This document shows, piece by piece, positions 1 through 7,934 of a stretch of DNA of 58,350 nt. Source of the stretch: Lysobacter sp. ISL-50 (lineage in GTDB: Bacteria; Pseudomonadota; Gammaproteobacteria; Xanthomonadales; Xanthomonadaceae); the NCBI RefSeq assembly GCF_018612875.1, contig NZ_JAGGRI010000028.1, positions 1-58,350 on the forward strand, written 5' to 3'. A model generated the notes under the pieces. The model was not told the origin of the DNA, made no database searches, and worked only from the letters and a program-made list of their open reading frames with translations. The position numbers were made by a program, and so were the translations under genes. The stretch's first letter is position 1, and the number at the start of each line of letters is the position of its first letter.

Positions 1-298
1 GCGGGAGAGGGGCCAACTCCGCGCTTCAGAGAGTCCATCGCGACAGGCTACTGCGTGAGAGCGGATTGCGCACAGTGACGAGGCTCATGCGACCACCGGA
101 CGGCGAGGCGGCACGAGCTGACAAAATCGCTCCTCTCCCTCTCCCGCAGGCGGGAGAGGGGCCAACTCGGCGCTTCAGAGAGTCCATCGCGACAGGCTAC
201 TGCGTGAGAGCGGATTGCGCACAGTGGTGGGACTCATGCGACCGCCGGACGGCGAGGCGGCACGAGCTGACAAAATCGCTCCTCTCCCTCTCCCGCTT
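1..298. repeat. Two tandem copies of a 149-bp repeat
   Basis: Positions 1-149 and 150-298 are nearly identical, differing at a few bases only. Each copy starts with GCGGGAGAGGGG and ends with the complementary CTCTCCCTCTCCCGC, so the junction between copies is an inverted repeat able to form a hairpin. The small open frames here are repeat-derived and look non-coding. The pattern fits the short interspersed repeats common between genes in Lysobacter and Xanthomonas. The left edge of the window cuts the array, so more copies may lie upstream. Confidence 0.8.
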
Positions 299-430
299 GC
301 GGGAGAGGGCCGGGGTGAGGGGATGAGCGCCATAGGCGCGAATGCTCTTGCTCGAAGCCTCACCGCTACTCGCGCGCCCTCACCCCAACCCCTCTCCCGC
401 AGGCGGGAGAGGGGCTAACTCCGCGCTTCC
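299..430. repeat. Degenerate part copy of the same interspersed repeat
   Basis: A third, partial unit follows the tandem pair. GCGGGAGAGGGCCGGGGTGA lies near 299-318, and a mirrored CACCCCAACCCCTCTCCCGC followed by GCGGGAGAGGGG lies near 382-415. The middle, about 320-380, does not match the 149-bp unit. The two arms face each other like the ends of a REP-type element. The stretch from 430 to 632 upstream of metN holds no gene that I can support. Confidence 0.55.
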
Positions 431-632
431 GTCACTTAGACGGCATCGCCAGCGGTTCTAAGCAAATAACCGGCCCGCAACACCCGCCCCGGCGCCCCGC
501 CTTACAATGCCGTCCGCCCCCGATTGCGCCGAATGCTAGGCTGGCGGCGCAACACTCCGCCCCGGACCGACGTCGCGCCACCGCCTGCACGGCGCTGTCC
601 TTCCACGCACCGCACTGCCTTCGCGACGGTCC

Positions 633-1640
633 ATGATCGAATTCCAGCAGGTCCACAAATCGTTCCGCGTCGGCGGCCGCGAGGTCGCGGCCTTGCAACC
701 GCTCGACCTGCAGATCGTCGAAGGCGAAGTGTTCGGCATCATCGGTCACTCCGGCGCCGGCAAATCCACCCTGATCCGCCTGATCAACGGCCTGGAACGC
801 CCCAGCGGCGGGCGCGTGCTGGTCGATGGCGAAGACCCCGGCACGCTCGACGCCGCCGGGCTGCGCGCGCTGCGCCGGCGCATCGGCATGATCTTCCAGC
901 ATTTCAATCTGCTGTCCTCGCGCACGGTCGCGGCCAACGTGGCGTTTCCGCTCGAACTGGCCGGCACGCCGCAGGCCGAGATCGCCAGCCGCGTCGCCGA
1001 ACTGCTGGCGCGCGTGGGCCTGAACGAACACGCGAACAAATACCCCGCGCAGCTGTCCGGCGGGCAGAAGCAGAGAGTCGGCATCGCCCGCGCCCTGGCC
1101 TGCCGGCCGCGCATCCTGCTGTGCGACGAAGCCACCAGCGCGCTCGATCCACAGACCACCGCCTCGGTGCTGGCGCTGCTGGCGCAGATCAACCGCGAGT
1201 TGGGCCTGACCGTGGTGCTGATCACCCACGAGATGGAAGTCATCCGCCGCGTCTGCGACCGCGTGGCCGTGCTCGACGCCGGCCATCTGGTCGAAAGCGG
1301 CCAGGTCGCGGACGTGTTCCTGCACCCGCGCCATGCCACCACGCGCCGCTTCGTCTCCGAAGCCGAGCACGTCAACGAAGGCGCCCTGCACAGCGATTTC
1401 GCCGCGGTCTCCGGCCGCCTGCTGCGGCTGACCTTCCTCGGCCAGCACACCTACGAGCCGCTGCTCGGGCGCATCGCGCGCGAGACCGGCGTGGACTACA
1501 ACATCCTCGCCGGCCGCATCGACCGGATCAAAGACCTGCCTTACGGCCAGCTCACCATCGCCCTGGTCGGAGGCGACAGCGATGCCGCGATCGCGGCCCT
1601 GGGCGCGGCCGGCGTGCATGTCGAGGAGATCGCGCGATGA
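633..1640 (+). CDS. metN: Methionine ABC transporter, ATP-binding subunit MetN
   Basis: This is the cytoplasmic ATPase that powers uptake of D- and L-methionine. The 335-residue protein has a Walker A motif (GHSGAGKST, residues about 38-46), a signature LSGGQKQR near residue 144, and a Walker B leading to [11 protein letters not shown]. The C-terminal 80 or so residues match the NIL domain found in MetN, which senses methionine and inhibits the transporter. Length is typical for the family. Its stop overlaps the metI start as ATGA, indicating translational coupling. No riboswitch or MetJ-type box was recognised upstream. Confidence 0.95.
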   Translation: MIEFQQVHKSFRVGGREVAALQPLDLQIVEGEVFGIIGHSGAGKSTLIRLINGLERPSGGRVLVDGEDPGTLDAAGLRALRRRIGMIFQHFNLLSSRTVAANVAFPLELAGTPQAEIASRVAELLARVGLNEHANKYPAQLSGGQKQRVGIARALACRPRILLCDEATSALDPQTTASVLALLAQINRELGLTVVLITHEMEVIRRVCDRVAVLDAGHLVESGQVADVFLHPRHATTRRFVSEAEHVNEGALHSDFAAVSGRLLRLTFLGQHTYEPLLGRIARETGVDYNILAGRIDRIKDLPYGQLTIALVGGDSDAAIAALGAAGVHVEEIAR

Positions 1641-2320
1641 CCGTCAACGCAGGCTGGTTCGCCCACCTGGACGCGGGCAAATGGACCGAGATCGGCCAGG
1701 CCACGCTCGACACCCTGCTGATGCTGGCCGGCGCGCTGCCGCTGACCTTGCTGATCGGACTGCCGCTGGGCATCGCGCTGTTCCTGACCGCGCCGCGGCA
1801 GTTGCGCGCGCAGCCGCGCCTGTACGCCGCGCTGTCGCTGGTGATCAACATCCTGCGCTCGGTGCCCTTCATCATCCTGATGATCGTGATGATTCCGCTG
1901 ACGCTGTCGATCATGGGCACCTCGCTCGGCGTGCGCGGCGCGATCCTGCCGCTGGTCATCGGCGCGGCGCCGTTCTACGCGCGCCTGGTCGAGACCGCGC
2001 TGCGCGAAGTCGATCGCGGCATCATCGAAGCCTGCCAGGCGATGGGCGCGACCACGCGCCAGATCGTGCTGCGCGCGCTGCTGCCCGAGGCGCTGCCGGG
2101 CCTGATCGCCGGCGCCACCGTCACCACCGTCGCCCTGATCGGCTACACCGCCATGGGCGGCGCGATCGGCTCGGGCGGTCTCGGCGATCTGGCCTACCGC
2201 GACGGCTATCTGCGCTCGCACACCGACGTGGCGTTCGTGACGGTGCTGCTTTTGCTGCTGCTGGTGCAGGCGTTGCAGACTCTGGGCGACCGCTTGGTCG
2301 CGCGCTTCAGCCGACGCTGA
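1637..2320 (+). CDS. metI: Methionine ABC transporter, permease subunit MetI
   Basis: Inner-membrane channel subunit of the methionine importer, 227 residues. The start is the ATG that overlaps the metN stop. The sequence has about five hydrophobic segments. The central loop, containing [20 protein letters not shown], is the EAA-type coupling loop that contacts the MetN ATPase. Size and order agree with the MetNIQ family. It lies between metN and metQ with only 36 bases before the next start, so the three genes should form one transcript. Confidence 0.95.
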   Translation: MTVNAGWFAHLDAGKWTEIGQATLDTLLMLAGALPLTLLIGLPLGIALFLTAPRQLRAQPRLYAALSLVINILRSVPFIILMIVMIPLTLSIMGTSLGVRGAILPLVIGAAPFYARLVETALREVDRGIIEACQAMGATTRQIVLRALLPEALPGLIAGATVTTVALIGYTAMGGAIGSGGLGDLAYRDGYLRSHTDVAFVTVLLLLLLVQALQTLGDRLVARFSRR

Positions 2321-2356
2321 GCCGGCGCCTTCCATATTCGAAATGAGGATCACCCG

Positions 2357-3148
2357 ATGAAAAAAGTCCTTCTGCCGTTGCTGCTGGCCGTCGCCGGACT
2401 CAGCGGCTGCGGCGCGTCCGACACCGCATCGAAGAAGCTCACCGTCGCCGCCACCGCGGTGCCGCATGCGGAGATTCTGGAAGTGGTCAAGCCGCTGCTG
2501 GCCAAGGAAGGGGTGGAACTGGACGTGCGCGTGTTCAACGACTACGTGCAGCCCAACGATCAGGTCGCGCAGAAGCTCATCGACGTGAGCTACTTCGAGA
2601 CCGAGCCCTACCTCAACGCCTACAACAAGAGCCGCGGCACCCAGCTGACCACCATCGTCGGCGTGCACATCGAGCCGTTCGGCGCGTACTCGCGCAAGTT
2701 CAAGTCGCTGAAGGATGTGCCGGCGGGCGCCGACGTCGCCATTCCCAACGATCCGAGCAACAACAGCCGCGCGCTGATCCTGCTGCACAAGGCCGGCGTG
2801 ATCCAGTTGCGCGACCCGACCGATTCGCTGGCGACGCTGCGCGATATCACCTCGAACCCGAAGCAGCTCAAGTTCCGCGAACTCGATTCGGCGATGCTGC
2901 CGCGCGTGCTCGATCAGGTCGATCTGGCCCTGATCAACACCAACTACGCGCTCGACGCCGGCCTGGACCCGACCAAGGACGCGCTGGCGATCGAAGGCAG
3001 CGATTCGCCATACGTGAACTTCCTGGTCGGCCGTCCGGACAACCTCAAGGACCCGCGCGTGCTGAAGCTGGCGGCGGCGCTGACCAGCCCGCAGGTCAAG
3101 GACTTCATCACCAAGAAGTATCGCGGCGCGGTGTTGCCGGCGTTCTGA
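2357..3148 (+). CDS. metQ: Methionine-binding lipoprotein MetQ (NlpA family)
   Basis: Periplasmic substrate-binding lipoprotein that delivers methionine to MetI. The 263-residue protein begins with a charged n-region and a hydrophobic stretch ending in the lipobox LSGC, with the lipidated Cys at residue 18. The mature part is an NlpA-type binding protein, including the DVSYFETEPYL segment and the AIPNDPSNNSRALILL region characteristic of the family. It closes the metNIQ operon and is followed by a GC-rich hairpin. Confidence 0.94.
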   Translation: MKKVLLPLLLAVAGLSGCGASDTASKKLTVAATAVPHAEILEVVKPLLAKEGVELDVRVFNDYVQPNDQVAQKLIDVSYFETEPYLNAYNKSRGTQLTTIVGVHIEPFGAYSRKFKSLKDVPAGADVAIPNDPSNNSRALILLHKAGVIQLRDPTDSLATLRDITSNPKQLKFRELDSAMLPRVLDQVDLALINTNYALDAGLDPTKDALAIEGSDSPYVNFLVGRPDNLKDPRVLKLAAALTSPQVKDFITKKYRGAVLPAF

Positions 3149-3168
3149 CGGCGACCGCGACGGGCAAA

Positions 3169-3206
3169 GCGCCCGGCGTCGCAAGGCCCGGGCGCTCGCC
3201 GGGCGC
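3169..3206. terminator. GC-rich hairpin between convergent metQ and a VOC gene
   Basis: GCGCCCGGCG (3169-3178) and CGCCGGGCGC (3197-3206) form a perfect 10-bp stem with an 18-base loop, 20 bases after the metQ stop and just before the end of the convergent VOC gene. There is no T-run, so if it ends transcription it does so weakly or with Rho. Confidence 0.45.
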
Positions 3207-3215
3207 GGCGCCGGC

Positions 3216-3626
3216 CTAGGAGTGGTCGATGCCGCGACCGATGCGGAACACATGTCCGTCGGGATGACGGACATGCATCTCGCGCACGTCCCACGGCATG
3301 TTCTCCGGTCCCCAGCAGACTTCGATGCCCTGCTCGATACAGCGCCGATGGACGACATCGACATCGTCCACCCAGATCGACATCCACACGCCCGTCTCCG
3401 CGGCCGCGTTCGCATCGGGGCCGAAGCTCGGCCGACTCTCGCCGTCGCCGCGACCGCCCTGCCCGTTCACGCACAAAAAGATTTCGCACTCGCCCGAGCC
3501 GACGCTGCCGAACGTGGGCGGCGTGCCCCAGTCCCAGCATTTCTTCCAGCCGAGTTTTCCGAACCAATCGAAGCTACGCTGGATGTCGGAGACGTTCAGG
3601 ATGGGGGTGATGGCTTTTGCGTACAT
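3216..3626 (-). CDS. VOC (glyoxalase/bleomycin-resistance fold) protein
   Basis: A 136-residue cytoplasmic protein of the vicinal-oxygen-chelate superfamily. It shows the usual pattern: an N-terminal strand ITPILNVSDIQRSFDWF with GKLGWKK, and a C-terminal WVDDVDVVHRRCIEQGIEV followed by REMHVRHPDGHVFRIG, which supplies metal-binding His and Glu-like positions. The ATG at 3624-3626 is preceded by GCGAGG. The substrate cannot be told from sequence; members include antibiotic-resistance proteins and dioxygenases. A second, different VOC gene follows upstream on the same strand. Confidence 0.85.
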   Translation of the reverse strand: MYAKAITPILNVSDIQRSFDWFGKLGWKKCWDWGTPPTFGSVGSGECEIFLCVNGQGGRGDGESRPSFGPDANAAAETGVWMSIWVDDVDVVHRRCIEQGIEVCWGPENMPWDVREMHVRHPDGHVFRIGRGIDHS

Positions 3627-3709
3627 CTGCGGCCTCGCTTCGGAGTCTGACGTCGGGTCCACCGAGGTGGGGAGTCGTCGCGCGGCGCAAGCGCTGCCGC
3701 AAGTTCCGC

Positions 3710-4090
3710 TCAATCCCAGCAAGTGGCGTTCTTGGGAAAGCCGGGACGCTGAACCCGCACCACGCAGAACCGCTGGCCGGTCGGCGCCTGCATCACCACC
3801 CATCGTTCCAGGCGATCGACCACGGTCGCGCCCAGCGCTTCCAGGCGCGCGACTTCGGCGGGGATATCGTCGGTCTCGATATCGATGTGGACCCGGCTCT
3901 CGTGCTCGACGCGCTGGATCTGCACGATCGGCTCGTCCTCCTGCGTTTCCAGCATGCGGTAGTTGCCGCGCGTGCCGGGGTGGTCGAAATCCATCGGGCG
4001 GCCGAGCGCATCGGCCCAGAACCGGGCGGCCTGGTCGATGTCGGAGGTCTGGCAGTCGATCAACAGCGCGCAAAGACGGGAATGGTGCAT
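3710..4090 (-). CDS. VOC family protein (glyoxalase-like domain)
   Basis: A 126-residue protein with a single glyoxalase-like domain: LCALLIDCQTSDIDQAARFW, then ALGRPMDF, HIDIETDDIPAEVARLEALGA and MQAPTGQRFCVVR. This is the type commonly annotated as glyoxalase-like domain protein. A good ribosome site, GGAG, sits six bases before the ATG. It is transcribed in the same direction as the other VOC gene, 83 bases away. The two sequences are clearly different, so they are neighbours rather than recent duplicates. Confidence 0.85.
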   Translation of the reverse strand: MHHSRLCALLIDCQTSDIDQAARFWADALGRPMDFDHPGTRGNYRMLETQEDEPIVQIQRVEHESRVHIDIETDDIPAEVARLEALGATVVDRLERWVVMQAPTGQRFCVVRVQRPGFPKNATCWD

Positions 4091-4207
4091 GGCGGTCTCC
4101 TCGATTGGTCAAGTCGCTGCGGCGAGCTTAAACCCGTGGGAGCGTCGATGCAGTGTCGGCGGATGCAGGGCGTGCAGACTGTCGATGCACGGCGCGCGCC
4201 GTCCCGC

Positions 4208-5506
4208 TCACTTCGCCGCGGACTTGCCCAGGATGAAGTCGCGCATCCGCGGGAAGTAGTCCCGCGGTTGCCGGGTCGATATGCGCTCGCCGTCCTTGCG
4301 CGTCTCGAACTCGTACAGGCCATGGTCGGCATCGGGGAAAACGACGTAGTCGATGGGCCGGCCGGACTGTTTCAGCGCATCCAGGCGGCGCACGGTTTCG
4401 CCCGGCGGCGCGTCGCGATCCTGGCCGCCCAGCAGCCACAGCTGCGGCACCGCCAGATTGTTCAACACCGGCATCGGGTCGTATCGCACCTCGATGCCCG
4501 CCACCAGCGCCGGCGCCTGCGTGCGCAGGTCCTGCGCCGAGACGCCCAGCATGAAGCCGCTGTAGTTGCCGCGAATCGCGGAAAACCACGGCTGCGCGGC
4601 GTACTTGCGCTTGACCTCGTCGAGCCGTTCGAAGCCTTCGCGAAAATCGCTTTCGACGATGGCCGCGGTCGCATCGGCGACTTCTAGCGCTTTCGCCGTC
4701 TCCGCGCCGCCGAAGCCGGCGCGCGCCAGGTCCGCGGCGATGGCCTCGCGGTCTTCCTCGCGCGGCGACACCGCCAGGCCGAAACTGACGATGACGAAGT
4801 CCACCGGTTCGATGCGCGCGGCCAGCGGCGCGACCCACCCGCCCTGGCTGCCGCCCTGGTAGCCCATGCGTCCGGCCCGCGTGCCGGCGAGGCGGCGGGC
4901 CTCGCGCGCGGCCTGGACCGCGTCGGTCGCCAGCAGCAGATAGTTCTGGGTATAGCGGCCGCCCGATACGCCGGTGCCGCGTTTGTCGTAGGCGAACACG
5001 CCGATGCCGGCGCTGGCGAACTGACGCTGCAGCGAATAGTCCTCCAGCGCGGAGGAATGCTCGGCGCCGTGGATCAACACCACGATCGGCACCCGCGCCC
5101 GGCCCGGCGGCAGGGTCAAGCGCCCGGCCAATTCGACGCCGTTGCTTTCGAAGCGCGTATCGCGCTGGATCAGGGCTTCGCGCCGGCCGGCAGTATCGTC
5201 GAAGCGAATGCCGCCGCGGCCGCAGTCGATGATCGTCAGCGCGTGTCCGTCGGGACGCTCGGTCCAGCCGTAGGTGCTGGTCCAGCGGTCCTTGCCCGCG
5301 CGAGTCAACGCGCCGGTAAGCCCGTCGGTGCGCCGCCAGCGCAGTTGCCCCGGCGCGCCCGGACCGACGTCGAGCGCGCTGCCGTCGGCCAGGCGATAGC
5401 TGCCGATTTCGCAGGCCGGCGCGGCGGCGGCTTCGGCCGCGAACGCCGGCGCCGCGCCCGCGAGCGCCAGCAGCAATGCCGTTGCGGCGAGTGTCATACG
5501 CGTCAT
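4208..5506 (-). CDS. Exported alpha/beta hydrolase
   Basis: A secreted or periplasmic serine hydrolase of about 432 residues. The N-terminus MTRMTLAATALLLALAGAAPAFA is a signal peptide. A short beta-rich domain follows, then the alpha/beta-hydrolase core. IVVLIHGAEHSS carries the oxyanion HG motif. The nucleophile elbow is GGSQGG, the acid is in GGQDRDAP, and the catalytic His is in DADHGLYEF. It resembles the S9-like dienelactone hydrolase or acyl-hydrolase group. The exact start is uncertain: ATGs at 5515, 5506 and 5497 are all in frame. Substrate unknown. Confidence 0.85.
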   Translation of the reverse strand: MTRMTLAATALLLALAGAAPAFAAEAAAAPACEIGSYRLADGSALDVGPGAPGQLRWRRTDGLTGALTRAGKDRWTSTYGWTERPDGHALTIIDCGRGGIRFDDTAGRREALIQRDTRFESNGVELAGRLTLPPGRARVPIVVLIHGAEHSSALEDYSLQRQFASAGIGVFAYDKRGTGVSGGRYTQNYLLLATDAVQAAREARRLAGTRAGRMGYQGGSQGGWVAPLAARIEPVDFVIVSFGLAVSPREEDREAIAADLARAGFGGAETAKALEVADATAAIVESDFREGFERLDEVKRKYAAQPWFSAIRGNYSGFMLGVSAQDLRTQAPALVAGIEVRYDPMPVLNNLAVPQLWLLGGQDRDAPPGETVRRLDALKQSGRPIDYVVFPDADHGLYEFETRKDGERISTRQPRDYFPRMRDFILGKSAAK

Positions 5507-5645
5507 GACGATCATCCCGGGCTCGCAGGTTTCGATTCGCGCCAAACTGCGCTGTACGCCAGGGCCGGTCAATGCGGATGCGACGGAACCGCGGAAATGG
5601 GGGCTGAAGCGGGGCCTGACGGCGCGAACGGCCGCCGGCGATCGC

Positions 5646-6143
5646 TTATTTCACCCGTCGCAGCCGCCGGTAGAAATGACCGTCGTCGGTATCGCCTTCG
5701 ATGATCAGCTCATCGCCGATCAGCTTGATCGGCCGCGGCTGGTCGGTACCGGTGTAGCTCGGCATCAGGCTGCCCTGCACCTGATGGATCACCTGGCCCC
5801 GCGCTTCATCGACGCGGTACGTGCCGAAGTAGGCGATGTAACCGTCGTAAGCGCCGCGCACTTCGCGATCGCTGCCCTTCTGATCGCCGTCGGCGAACGG
5901 CGGCGTCGCCGGCGTGCGCATGACTTGCACGTGCAGATGCCCGGTGGCGTCGTAGACGATGTAGCCGAGCGGATGTTCGCCATAAGGACGCACGGCCTTG
6001 CCGGCGCGATCGGTGTCCACCAGCTCCATGACTTGCCAAGTGCCCACCAGGCGCGATCCGAGCGAGCCGCTCTTCGCCCCCGGCGCGGTCGCGCAGCCGA
6101 CCAACAGGCTCGCGATGACTGAAACGACGATACCGGCTTTCAC
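5646..6143 (-). CDS. Lipocalin-like domain lipoprotein
   Basis: A small predicted lipoprotein of about 165 residues. I prefer the GTG at 6141-6143 because GGAGGA lies four bases before it; the ATG at 6153-6155 sits on top of that ribosome site. A hydrophobic stretch ends in the lipobox LVGC. The mature part reads LVGTWQVMELVD, GYIVYDATGHLHVQVMR, YFGTYRVDEARGQVIHQVQ and FYRRLRRVK. This is the pattern of the lipocalin-like family (LIGTW at the first strand). Ligand unknown. Confidence 0.8.
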   Translation of the reverse strand: MKAGIVVSVIASLLVGCATAPGAKSGSLGSRLVGTWQVMELVDTDRAGKAVRPYGEHPLGYIVYDATGHLHVQVMRTPATPPFADGDQKGSDREVRGAYDGYIAYFGTYRVDEARGQVIHQVQGSLMPSYTGTDQPRPIKLIGDELIIEGDTDDGHFYRRLRRVK

Positions 6144-6272
6144 ATAGTCCTCCATACGACCGAAGCGGAACGCCCGCGCAGCTTACGCGTGCGGCTTGCC
6201 GCCGGTGAAGGCCACGGTCGCGCCGGTTCGCTAAGATGGCCACGCACGCACACTCTCGATCAAGGAACGGAC

Positions 6273-6632
6273 ATGGCGCACAAATGGATTGCGGCGGTAG
6301 CGGCGCTGGCGATGGCCGCGATCGCATGTTGGCTCGCCGGCGCGACCGGCCTGGGCCTGACCGTCGTGTCGATCGTCCCGGCGCTGGTGGTGGGCTCGGC
6401 GTTCGCGGGCTTGATCTGGAAAAGCGGGGCGAAGGCGCTGCTGATCCCGGCGGTGGGATTCGCGCTGGGGCTCGCCGGCACGTTCGCGCTGCAGTTGCTG
6501 GCCGGCGGCGGGACCTTCGACGGAATCTACTATCTGTTCGCCGCGGTCATGACGATGTGCGTGCTGACCTTATTCGTATCGCTCGTGCTGCTGGCGGCGC
6601 CGAAACTCCGGCGGCGCCTGCTCGGCGCGTGA
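6273..6632 (+). CDS. Small four-helix membrane protein, unknown function
   Basis: A 119-residue, very hydrophobic protein with about four transmembrane segments (roughly residues 5-22, 27-48, 55-75 and 84-108) and a basic C-terminus APKLRRRLLGA, suggesting a cytoplasmic tail. AAGGAACGG precedes the ATG. No family was recognised. It stops three bases before the convergent DUF2894 gene, so the two share a terminator region with no space for a hairpin. Confidence 0.7.
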   Translation: MAHKWIAAVAALAMAAIACWLAGATGLGLTVVSIVPALVVGSAFAGLIWKSGAKALLIPAVGFALGLAGTFALQLLAGGGTFDGIYYLFAAVMTMCVLTLFVSLVLLAAPKLRRRLLGA

Positions 6633-6635
6633 GGC

Positions 6636-7295
6636 TTATTCGCGGCGCTTGCGCGGCTTGTCGCGGCCGCGCTTGGCGACGCTGCCGGTGCGCAGCGCAT
6701 CGTCGAGTTCCATGACACCGTCGCCGCTCATCTGTTCGATCCAGGTCAAGGCATCGACATAGGCCAGGAACTGCTGCAGATAGCCGGGCGACAGCTCGCG
6801 CATCAGGGTGAGCGAGCGATGCACGAGCCGGCCGGAGTTGAGCGGGCCGGCATCGCCGGGCGCCTGCCGCAGGGATTGCCGCAACTGACTTTCGGCGCGG
6901 AGCCGCGACCAAACGGCGCGAAAATCTTCCAGCGCGGCAAGCTGCGGAAACGCCACACCCTCGCCCACGCCGAAGGCGCTGTCGCGCGCCGCCGTCTGCT
7001 GCGCGAGGTAATCGATCAGCCCGCCCATCGCGCTGCCGCGGGCATCGCCCGCCGCCGTGTTTTTCCGCGCAGCGCGCTTGAGATCGCCGGCATACGCCTG
7101 GATCAGCTGCGCCAAACGCGCATCCGCAAGCCGCCGCGCTTCGCCGTCACGGCCGGCGGCGCGGCGCTCCAGCGCGTCGATACGATGAAAACGCACGCGG
7201 TCCAGGCGATCGGCGCCCTGCTCGCGCCAGGCATCGATCTGCGCCCGTGCATCGGGCTGGACGCGTTTGCGCGCCAGGGTCGGATTACGGCTCAC
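6636..7295 (-). CDS. DUF2894 domain protein, last gene of a stator-like block
   Basis: A 219-residue soluble, Arg/Ala-rich protein. It begins with a helical region containing DARAQIDAWREQGADRLDRVRFHRIDALERRAA, and its C-terminus RGRDKPRKRRE is strongly basic. This matches the DUF2894 family, which is found next to DUF3348, DUF802 and OmpA genes in beta- and gammaproteobacteria. The start is a GTG six bases after the OmpA-like stop; no in-frame ATG fits there. The role is unknown. The fixed neighbourhood implies it works with the membrane pair upstream. Confidence 0.8.
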   Translation of the reverse strand: MSRNPTLARKRVQPDARAQIDAWREQGADRLDRVRFHRIDALERRAAGRDGEARRLADARLAQLIQAYAGDLKRAARKNTAAGDARGSAMGGLIDYLAQQTAARDSAFGVGEGVAFPQLAALEDFRAVWSRLRAESQLRQSLRQAPGDAGPLNSGRLVHRSLTLMRELSPGYLQQFLAYVDALTWIEQMSGDGVMELDDALRTGSVAKRGRDKPRKRRE

Positions 7296-7301
7296 GACGC
7301 A

Positions 7302-7934
7302 TCATCCCGACTTGGACGGCTTCGGGATCGGCGCGATTTCCACGCGCCGGTTGCGCGCCCGGCCTTCTTCGTCGGCGTTGGAACTCACCGGCTGCTCGGA
7401 GCCGAATGCGGCCGCGAACACCGACGAGGAATGCACGCCCGCGGCGACCAGGGCGCGGGTCACGGTCAGGGCGCGCCGCGCCGACAACTCCCAGTTGTCG
7501 GCGAATTGCGAATTGCCGTCGCGCACCTGGCGATCGTCGGTGAAGCCGCTGACCATCAGGATTTCATCGCGCGCCTGCAGATAATCCGACAGCGGCCCGG
7601 CCAGGCTCTTGAGCAGCTCGCGGCCTTCGGGCTGCAGCTGATCGGAGTTCAACGCGAACAACACGCTGCCGCGAATGCCGATACGGCCGTCGACCAGGGT
7701 CACCCGTCCGCTCGCCAGCGGCACCGCCAGCGCCTGCTCCAGCGACTTGCGCCGCTGCGCTTCGAGGCGGCGCTGCTTGACCTCCTGGTCGAGCCGATTC
7801 GACAACTGCATCTGCACACCGAGCACGCCGACCAGGATCAGCACGAACACGCCCAGCAGCACCGACATCAGGTCGCCGAAGGCGGCCCACACCGGTGTCG
7901 CCGACTCGGCGTCGCCGTCGATGTCCATGCTCAT
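7302..7934 (-). CDS. MotB/OmpA-like peptidoglycan-binding stator partner
   Basis: A 210-residue inner-membrane protein. Residues about 16-40 (WAAFGDLMSVLLGVF and onward) form one transmembrane helix with Asp21 at its start, the position of the proton-binding Asp in MotB and ZorB. A short helical linker follows (residues 42-70). The OmpA/MotB domain includes FALNSDQLQPEGRELL, VSGFTDDR, LSARRALTVTRAL and GRARNRRVEI. It should anchor to peptidoglycan. Its start overlaps the DUF802 stop by four bases (ATGA), as expected for a two-subunit complex made in fixed ratio. Confidence 0.88.
   Translation of the reverse strand: MSMDIDGDAESATPVWAAFGDLMSVLLGVFVLILVGVLGVQMQLSNRLDQEVKQRRLEAQRRKSLEQALAVPLASGRVTLVDGRIGIRGSVLFALNSDQLQPEGRELLKSLAGPLSDYLQARDEILMVSGFTDDRQVRDGNSQFADNWELSARRALTVTRALVAAGVHSSSVFAAAFGSEQPVSSNADEEGRARNRRVEIAPIPKPSKSG

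Noticed and set aside
1-430. A CRISPR array
   Set aside because: The repeats are 149 bases long, directly adjacent without unique spacers, and no cas gene is near.
430-632. A SAM riboswitch or other methionine control element before metN
   Set aside because: I could not identify conserved riboswitch helices or a MetJ-box repeat; a covariance-model search would be needed.
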